Assembly (NCBI RefSeq): GCF_000157895.3
Contig: NC_022663.1
Coordinates: 5,642,001-5,706,000 of the forward strand
Source: Mycobacterium kansasii ATCC 12478
Lineage (GTDB): Bacteria > Actinomycetota > Actinomycetes > Mycobacteriales > Mycobacteriaceae
Direction of reading: 5' to 3'
DNA: 64,000 nucleotides
Shown piece by piece: positions 59,429 to 64,000 of this stretch. The notes beneath the pieces are model-generated. The model saw only the letters and a program-made list of their open reading frames with translations. It made no database searches and had not been told where the DNA came from. Each line of letters opens with the position of its first letter. The first letter of the stretch is position 1. The translations under genes and the position numbers were made by a program.

Positions 59429-60586
59429 GTGCACGACGAGATTCCGCTGGGGCGGATCGCCGGGTTTTCGGTGAAGGTCCATTGGAGCGTGCTGGTCATC
59501 CTGTGGTTGTTCACCTGGAGTCTGGCCACGACGTTGCCCGGTGCGGTCAAAGGTTATGCACCCGTGGCCTATTGGCTCGCCGGCGCCGGTGGGGCGGCAG
59601 TCCTGCTGGCGTCGCTGTTGGCTCATGAACTCGCGCACGCCATCGTCGCCCGCCGCTGCGGGGTACCCGTCGAGAACGTGACCCTGTGGCTGTTCGGCGG
59701 GGTGACCACGCTGGGCGGTGAAGCGAAGACACCCAAGGCCGCGTTCCGGATCGCGTTCGCGGGCCCGGCCACCAGCCTGGCGCTGTCCGCGACATTCGGC
59801 ACGCTGGCCGTCGCGCTCGCCGTCATACGGACCCCGCCGATCGTGGTCAGCGTGGCATGGTGGCTGGCGGGGGTCAATCTGCTGCTGGGCCTGTTCAATC
59901 TGCTGCCGGGCGCACCGCTGGACGGCGGCCGGCTGGTCCGGGCCTATCTCTGGCGCCGTCACGGCGACATCGTGCGCGCCGGAATCGGCGCGGCGCGGGC
60001 CGGACGCGTGGTGGCGCTCGTCTTGATCGCGCTGGGACTGGCCGAGTTTGTGGCCGGCGGCCTGGTCGGTGGCGTCTGGCTGGCCTTCATCGGCTGGTTC
60101 ATCTTTGCTGCCGCTCGGGAGGAGGAAACCCGGATTTCGACCCGGCAGCTCTTCTCCGGCGTCACGGTCGCAGACGCAATGACCCCCCAGCCGCATACCG
60201 CCCCCGGATGGATCACCGTCGAGGAATTCATCCAGCGTTATGTGCTCGGCGACCGCCACTCGGCCTACCCGGTTGCCGAGCAGGACGGATCGATCATGGG
60301 TTTGGTCACGCTGAGGCAGCTGCGCGAGCTGCCACCCGCCCGACGCGGCACCACCAGCGTGCGTGACATTGCCGTACCACTGCAGGAGGTGCCGACCGCG
60401 GCACCCCGGGAGCCGCTGAGCGCGCTGCTCGAGCAGATGGCGCCGGCCGGCCCCCGTAGCCGTGCCCTTGTCGTCGACGCGGGCGCAGTGGTCGGCATCG
60501 TCACGGCCAGCGACATCGCGCGGCTTGTCGACGTCTACCGGCTTGCCCAGCCGGCGCCGGCCACACCACAATGGGACCAGAAGTGA
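59429..60586 (+). CDS. rip3: Site-2 zinc protease with CBS domains (Rip3/Rv2625c-like)
   Basis: A 385-residue membrane metalloprotease: HELAH at residues 66-70 in a hydrophobic helix, NLLPGAPLDGGRLVRAYLW supplying the Asp ligand, six or so transmembrane stretches, and a C-terminal pair of CBS domains (VADAMTPQPHTAPGWITVEEF, AYPVAEQDGSIMGLVTLRQL). Corresponds to M. tuberculosis Rip3. It would cleave membrane anti-sigma factors or similar substrates and be gated by nucleotide binding to the CBS pair. Starts at GTG 59429, 49 bases after hrp1. Confidence 0.92.
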   Translation: MHDEIPLGRIAGFSVKVHWSVLVILWLFTWSLATTLPGAVKGYAPVAYWLAGAGGAAVLLASLLAHELAHAIVARRCGVPVENVTLWLFGGVTTLGGEAKTPKAAFRIAFAGPATSLALSATFGTLAVALAVIRTPPIVVSVAWWLAGVNLLLGLFNLLPGAPLDGGRLVRAYLWRRHGDIVRAGIGAARAGRVVALVLIALGLAEFVAGGLVGGVWLAFIGWFIFAAAREEETRISTRQLFSGVTVADAMTPQPHTAPGWITVEEFIQRYVLGDRHSAYPVAEQDGSIMGLVTLRQLRELPPARRGTTSVRDIAVPLQEVPTAAPREPLSALLEQMAPAGPRSRALVVDAGAVVGIVTASDIARLVDVYRLAQPAPATPQWDQK

Positions 60587-60650
60587 CGAGAAATATTGCC
60601 ACGCAAGGTTATTCGACAAGGTGCCGGGATAAAGGCAAAGGAGAGCGGAC

Positions 60651-61445
60651 ATGAAACCGGTCGTTGTCGGGGTCGATGGTTCGCCCGCGGCGATCACGGC
60701 CGCATTGTGGGGTGCCGACGAGGCCCACGGCAGAGCCGTGCCGCTACGCCTGATCTCGGTCATCAAGACCACGCATCCCTCCCCGGAAGACTACGAACGC
60801 GACCTGCGGCATGCCGAAACGTCCTTGCGGGCAGCGCAAGTCGCGGTGGCGGCCACCGGGAAGCAGGTCAAGGTCGAGACCGATACCCCGCGCGGGCCGG
60901 CCGGCGCGGTTCTCGTCGAGGCCTCCCGCGATGCCGAACTGGTCTGTGTCGGATCCACCGGGATGCGGCGCTACGCTCGCTCGATCCTGGGTTCGACGGC
61001 AACCGAGCTCGCCGAAAAAGCGCACTGCCCGGTCGCGGTGATCCGCTCGGATGCGGATCAGCCGCCGCTGGATATCAACTGGATTGTGGTGCGCATGACC
61101 GACGCGCCCGACAACGACGCGGTCGTCGAGCATGCGGCCCGGGAAGCGATGCTGCGGCAAGCGCCCATACTCGCGCTGGGCGGGCGGCCGGAGGAACTCA
61201 CCGAAACCCCGGACGGCGACTTCGAACGCCGGGTGCACGAATGGCACCAGCGCCATCCCGGCGTGCGGGTCTACCCGGTCACCACCAAAGCGGGCATCGC
61301 TCGCTTCCTGGCCGAGCACCGCGAGCGGGTATTGCTCGCCGTGATCGGAGCGGCCGAGGCTGATCAGCTGGTGCGGCTGGTTGGCCCGTCGGGACATCCC
61401 GTTTTCCGGCACCCGGAATGCTCGGTGCTGGTGGTCCGCGACTGA
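60651..61445 (+). CDS. Universal stress protein, two-domain (Rv2624c-like)
   Basis: A 264-residue tandem Usp. Domain 1: KPVVVGVDGSPAAITAALWGAD and LVCVGSTGMRRYARSILGSTATELAEKAHCPVAVI, with the ATP-binding G-x2-G-x9-G pattern. Domain 2 is degenerate (LDINWIVVRMTDAPDNDAVV, LAVIGAAEADQLVRLVG). It follows rip3 by 64 bases and probably is in the same operon. ATP or cAMP binding is characteristic of the family. Confidence 0.9.
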   Translation: MKPVVVGVDGSPAAITAALWGADEAHGRAVPLRLISVIKTTHPSPEDYERDLRHAETSLRAAQVAVAATGKQVKVETDTPRGPAGAVLVEASRDAELVCVGSTGMRRYARSILGSTATELAEKAHCPVAVIRSDADQPPLDINWIVVRMTDAPDNDAVVEHAAREAMLRQAPILALGGRPEELTETPDGDFERRVHEWHQRHPGVRVYPVTTKAGIARFLAEHRERVLLAVIGAAEADQLVRLVGPSGHPVFRHPECSVLVVRD

Positions 61446-61507
61446 GCTCGCGCCGATCTGGCCCGTGCCGCGCACGTCCCGCTGCGCGGGAGTGCACACG
61501 AGGCAGG

Positions 61508-61891
61508 GAAATTACGGCGCGCTGTTGTGGGTGAGGATGCCGGACAGTTGGCTGCCGATGTTCCCGACGCCTGCGGGTGCTCGTCGACATGGGCTACTCG
61601 TCCTACGGGCCCGGGCTCAGCTATGCGGATATTCCCACCCCTGCCGCGTTGTTATCGGTACCCAACCCGTTCACCGTTGTCCCCTACCTGGCGTTAGGGA
61701 CCGTGCAAGGACCCCAGGCCGCGTTGGTGGATATCGGATTGTTGCCGCAGTCCTATACGCCGAACGCCTGCCCGTACCTTCCGTCCATCAATCCGGGAGT
61801 GAACTTCTTCCTGGGTCAGCCGACGGTGACCGTGCTATCTGTGCTGAGCGGCGCGGTCGGGGACGTGCTGGAGCTGATTCCGCCGGCGTGA
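61508..61891 (+). pseudogene. PE-PPE-domain-like gene remnant
   Basis: Without a start codon of its own, the frame from about 61508 reads NYGALLWVRMPDSWLPMFPTPAG and then, after a +1 shift near 61572, continues VLVDMGYSSYGPGLSYADIP, LLSVPNPFTVVPYLALGT and a C-terminal SINPGVNFFLGQPTVTVLSV. This looks like the C-terminus of a PE-PPE (serine-hydrolase-like) domain protein. No PE or PPE N-terminus is present. It lies between the two Usp genes and is probably a dead fragment; the family match is from memory and moderate. Confidence 0.5.
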
Positions 61892-61905
61892 ATTGACCAA
61901 CCGAA

Positions 61906-62799
61906 TTACTCCGGCGATTCACGTGCCACGATCACCGGTACCTGTGCCAGCTGCGCGACCGCTTCGCCGACGGAGCCCACCGACATTCCGGCGAACCCGC
62001 CGCGGCCCCGGCTGCCGACAACCACCAGCTGGGCTTGTCCGGACTTGTCGACGAGCTGGCGCGCCGGCTGATCCTGCACGACGATCCGGGTTACCGCCAC
62101 ATCCGGGTACTGTTCCTGCCAACCCGCCAAGCGCTCGGCCAGCACCTGTTCGGCCATCGACTGTGTTGCCGGCCAATCGATTCCGGGCCACTCCGAGACA
62201 TCGATGTCGCTCCATGCATGCAGGCCCACCAGCCCCACGCGCCGGCGTGCGGCCTCGTCGAATGCGAACGCCGTGGCCAGTTCGGAGGCCGACGAGCCGT
62301 CGATGCCCACCAGCACCGGTGCCTGACCGCGCTGCGCCGCCGACGGGTCCTCGTCGTGGACGATCACGACCGGACAGTGTGCGTAGCGGAGCACGGCGGA
62401 ACTGACCGAGCCGAGCTGCCGGCCAGGCCATCGTCCGCTGCCCAGACAACCCGTGACCACCATTTCCGCGTCTTTGGACAGGTCGACCAGCGCCGGAACG
62501 GCTGGTGACCCCAGGATCTCGGTGTGGACGCCGGCAGGACCGCCACCCTGAGCGGCCTCGTCGACCACTTTGAGCGCTTCGTCGACCAGTCGGCGTCCCC
62601 GATCCTGCTGCCAGCGCGCCAGGCCCGCCGGCATCGGCATCTTCAGCCGGCTCGACACTTCGGGCGACACGGCATGCACGAGTGTCAGTGGGATGTTTCG
62701 CAGTTCGGCATCGTGGGCCGCCCACTGTACCGCCAGCCGGGCGGACGGTGACTCGTCGATGCCGACGACAATTCCCAGAGGTGCGTTGCGCGATGACAT
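61906..62799 (-). CDS. Universal stress protein TB31.7 (Rv2623-like)
   Basis: A 297-residue tandem Usp, equal in length to M. tuberculosis Rv2623 (TB31.7), an ATP-binding growth regulator. Domain 1: GIVVGIDESPSARLAVQWAAHDAE, MVVTGCLGSGRWPGRQLGSVSSAVLRYAHCPVVIV. Domain 2: VLVGIDGSSASELATAFAFDEA, LVVVGSRGRGGFAGMSVGSVGEAVAQLA. Both G-x2-G-x9-G ATP sites look intact. A DosR-like box at 62884-62897 is 85 bases upstream. Confidence 0.95.
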   Translation of the reverse strand: MSSRNAPLGIVVGIDESPSARLAVQWAAHDAELRNIPLTLVHAVSPEVSSRLKMPMPAGLARWQQDRGRRLVDEALKVVDEAAQGGGPAGVHTEILGSPAVPALVDLSKDAEMVVTGCLGSGRWPGRQLGSVSSAVLRYAHCPVVIVHDEDPSAAQRGQAPVLVGIDGSSASELATAFAFDEAARRRVGLVGLHAWSDIDVSEWPGIDWPATQSMAEQVLAERLAGWQEQYPDVAVTRIVVQDQPARQLVDKSGQAQLVVVGSRGRGGFAGMSVGSVGEAVAQLAQVPVIVARESPE

Positions 62800-62883
62800 G
62801 ACTCGTCCTTCGTGTGCCGGTTCGCCGCTATGGACGCTATCTACGGCGGCCCGGCCGGGTCAGAGCCGTTTGTCACCAGCACG

Positions 62884-62897
62884 AAGGCATAAGTCCC
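62884..62897 (-). promoter_or_regulatory. DosR-like box upstream of the TB31.7 gene
   Basis: On the minus strand GGGACTTATGCCTT has the full GGGACTT half-site (10/14 to the core) 85 bases before ATG 62799. Confidence 0.6.
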
Positions 62898-62910
62898 GCG
62901 ATCGGTGCGA

Positions 62911-63744
62911 TCAGATGCCCGATATCGCCGGTTTGGAGGCGACGATGGCCACCGCGGCCAACCGCTCTCGATGCTTGCGGAATGTGTTGCGCATCACCAG
63001 CACTCGCTTACGCGCGGCCGGTTGGGTGAGGACGTTCTTGGCAAAGCGCAGCGCACCGAACAGACCTTCGTCGGCGATCAGCCGGCGCGGCTGCAACAGT
63101 GCCATCGGGGCGGTCGCGACGTGCTCCACAACCAGGCCGTGTCCGGCCAGCAGCTGCGACCATTCCGCGACGGTGAGCGGACGCGCGTTGACCTTGATCG
63201 CCCGTGCCAGCGACTGCCTGACCTCGGTGCTGACGTCGTCGGGCACGTCGTCGGGCGTCAGGGCCAGCTCGTGAATGGCGTAGCGGCCGCGTGGGCGCAG
63301 CACCCGCGCCGCCTCGGCCACGATCGCGTGCTTGGCCGCATCCCCCTGCATGGTCAACATCGCCTCGCCGATCACCACATCGACGCTGGCGTCGGGTAAT
63401 CCGGTATCGGAGGCATCGGTGACCCGCACGTCGCCCCGGTTTCCGTGATCTTGCAGCACCCCGCGAACCAGGTTGGCGGCATCCGGGTCGCCTTCCGCGC
63501 CAACGTACGATCGCGGGTGCCGGACCAGTATTTCGGCGGCGGTACGGCCTAGACCCGGAGCCAGCTCGAGCACGTCAGCGTCGCTGACGTCGGCGCGGGC
63601 CAGCAGGGTGCGGGTCAGCTCCACGCCACCGGGCCGGAGCACCCGTTTGCCCAGCCGGGCCAGCAGCCAGTGCCCCTGCAGATGATCCTCGTCGCGACTC
63701 GACTGGGGCAGCGGCCGCTCGCATCCGTCTGGTTCGTCCGCCAT
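62911..63744 (-). CDS. SAM-dependent methyltransferase (Rv2622-like)
   Basis: A 277-residue class I methyltransferase: VLELAPGLGRTAAEILV (motif I), YVGAEGDPDAANLV, VTDASDTGLPDASVDVVIGEAML and RVLRPRGRYAIHELAL. C-terminal helices are family-specific. In M. tuberculosis Rv2622 is next to Rv2623, as here. ATG 63744 overlaps the stop of the cupin gene (ATGA), so the two are co-translated. Substrate unknown. Confidence 0.87.
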   Translation of the reverse strand: MADEPDGCERPLPQSSRDEDHLQGHWLLARLGKRVLRPGGVELTRTLLARADVSDADVLELAPGLGRTAAEILVRHPRSYVGAEGDPDAANLVRGVLQDHGNRGDVRVTDASDTGLPDASVDVVIGEAMLTMQGDAAKHAIVAEAARVLRPRGRYAIHELALTPDDVPDDVSTEVRQSLARAIKVNARPLTVAEWSQLLAGHGLVVEHVATAPMALLQPRRLIADEGLFGALRFAKNVLTQPAARKRVLVMRNTFRKHRERLAAVAIVASKPAISGI

Positions 63745-64000
63745 CAGCTGCCCTGGGGCACAGCGGGTTCCAAGGCCGGCGCCTGGCGCCGCTTATGCAC
63801 GGTGAGGTATCGCAAGCCCGCTGGGCCGGCAGTGAACTGCCGGCGCGAGCGTCGTGGCAGCCACAGCAGTGCGCCCGGGTGCAGGTTGATGGTGCCCTCC
63901 TCGGTGCTCAGCCGGCCGCTGCCAGACAAGACGTGGATCAAGACGTCGAGATCCGGTCCAGTATGCAATGCCGATTCCGCCGCCGGGCGGCAGGGCGACG
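63744..64000 (-). CDS. Cupin-domain protein, partial (cut by window end)
   Basis: The frame runs in from beyond base 64000 and ends at 63744. Visible part (about 85 codons): ESALHTGPDLDVLIHVLSGSG, STEEGTINLHPGALLWLPRRS, FTAGPAGLRYLTVHKRR, a beta-barrel cupin with possible metal ligands in the LHTGPD and VLIHV region. Its stop overlaps the start of the methyltransferase gene, so a metabolic pair is likely. The N-terminus and length are unknown. Confidence 0.72.
   Translation of the reverse strand, partial: SPCRPAAESALHTGPDLDVLIHVLSGSGRLSTEEGTINLHPGALLWLPRRSRRQFTAGPAGLRYLTVHKRRQAPALEPAVPQGS

Noticed and set aside
59009..60772. 587-codon minus-strand frame
   Set aside because: Runs antisense through hrp1 and rip3; composition is typical of shadow frames.

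Overview
ORGANISM. The window is high-GC actinobacterial DNA from a slow-growing Mycobacterium of the M. kansasii / M. marinum / M. tuberculosis kind. It carries a full PE_PGRS gene, a DUF222-HNH (13E12-type) gene, a PknF-style Ser/Thr kinase, FadD ligases, WS/DGAT triacylglycerol synthases, HspX, Hrp1, Rip3 and TB31.7-type universal stress proteins. From memory of the H37Rv map, the conserved backbone (STAS, DedA, CPT-like kinase, PE_PGRS, hemerythrin, DUF1876, Rv2629-like, Rv2627c-like, Hrp1, Rip3, two Usp, methyltransferase) follows Rv2638 to Rv2622 read backwards, with many extra genes inserted. Synteny was judged from memory, not by alignment. LAYOUT. 1-2062: end of an integrated element abutting tRNA-Val(GAC): a partial HTH gene, a tyrosine integrase broken by one in-frame TGA, and two related small genes coupled to it by 4-base overlaps. 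2063-2567: tRNA genes Val, Cys and Gly on minus and Val on plus. 2758-7612: an AfsR/SARP-type regulator, then a small membrane protein coupled to a Ser/Thr kinase. 7816-13233: a small secreted Cys protein, a ThDP enzyme and an AtsB-type sulfatase, with DosR-like boxes in front. 13304-20476: STAS, TetR, glycosyltransferase, DedA, acyl-CoA synthetase, CPT-like kinase and DUF222-HNH genes. 21035-23458: PE_PGRS. 23483-27885: an IclR regulator and a five-gene ring-hydroxylating dioxygenase operon that looks like phthalate to protocatechuate. 28161-29602: a DUF2231-Rieske fusion coupled to a hemerythrin-like protein. 30436-33004: pcaHGB, which would consume the protocatechuate. 33256-63744: a dormancy (DosR-type) island. 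63744-64000: a cupin gene cut by the window edge. HOW IT WORKS TOGETHER. At least a dozen intergenic regions carry matches of 9 to 13 out of 14 bases to the DosR core GGGACTWWAGTCCC, so much of 7.7-13 kb and 33-63 kb is probably induced together by hypoxia, NO or CO. The controlled genes centre on acyl-lipid handling: FadD, an ACP/AMP-ligase/PlsC triple fusion, two WS/DGAT enzymes, several alpha/beta hydrolases and a BVMO-esterase fusion. With them are a cAMP-gated lysine acetyltransferase of the kind that switches acyl-CoA ligases off, a small heat-shock protein, CBS and Usp sensors and a site-2 protease. Pseudogenes (integrase, slipin, a PE-PPE-like fragment) show local decay. No rRNA gene, CRISPR array or intact insertion sequence was seen.
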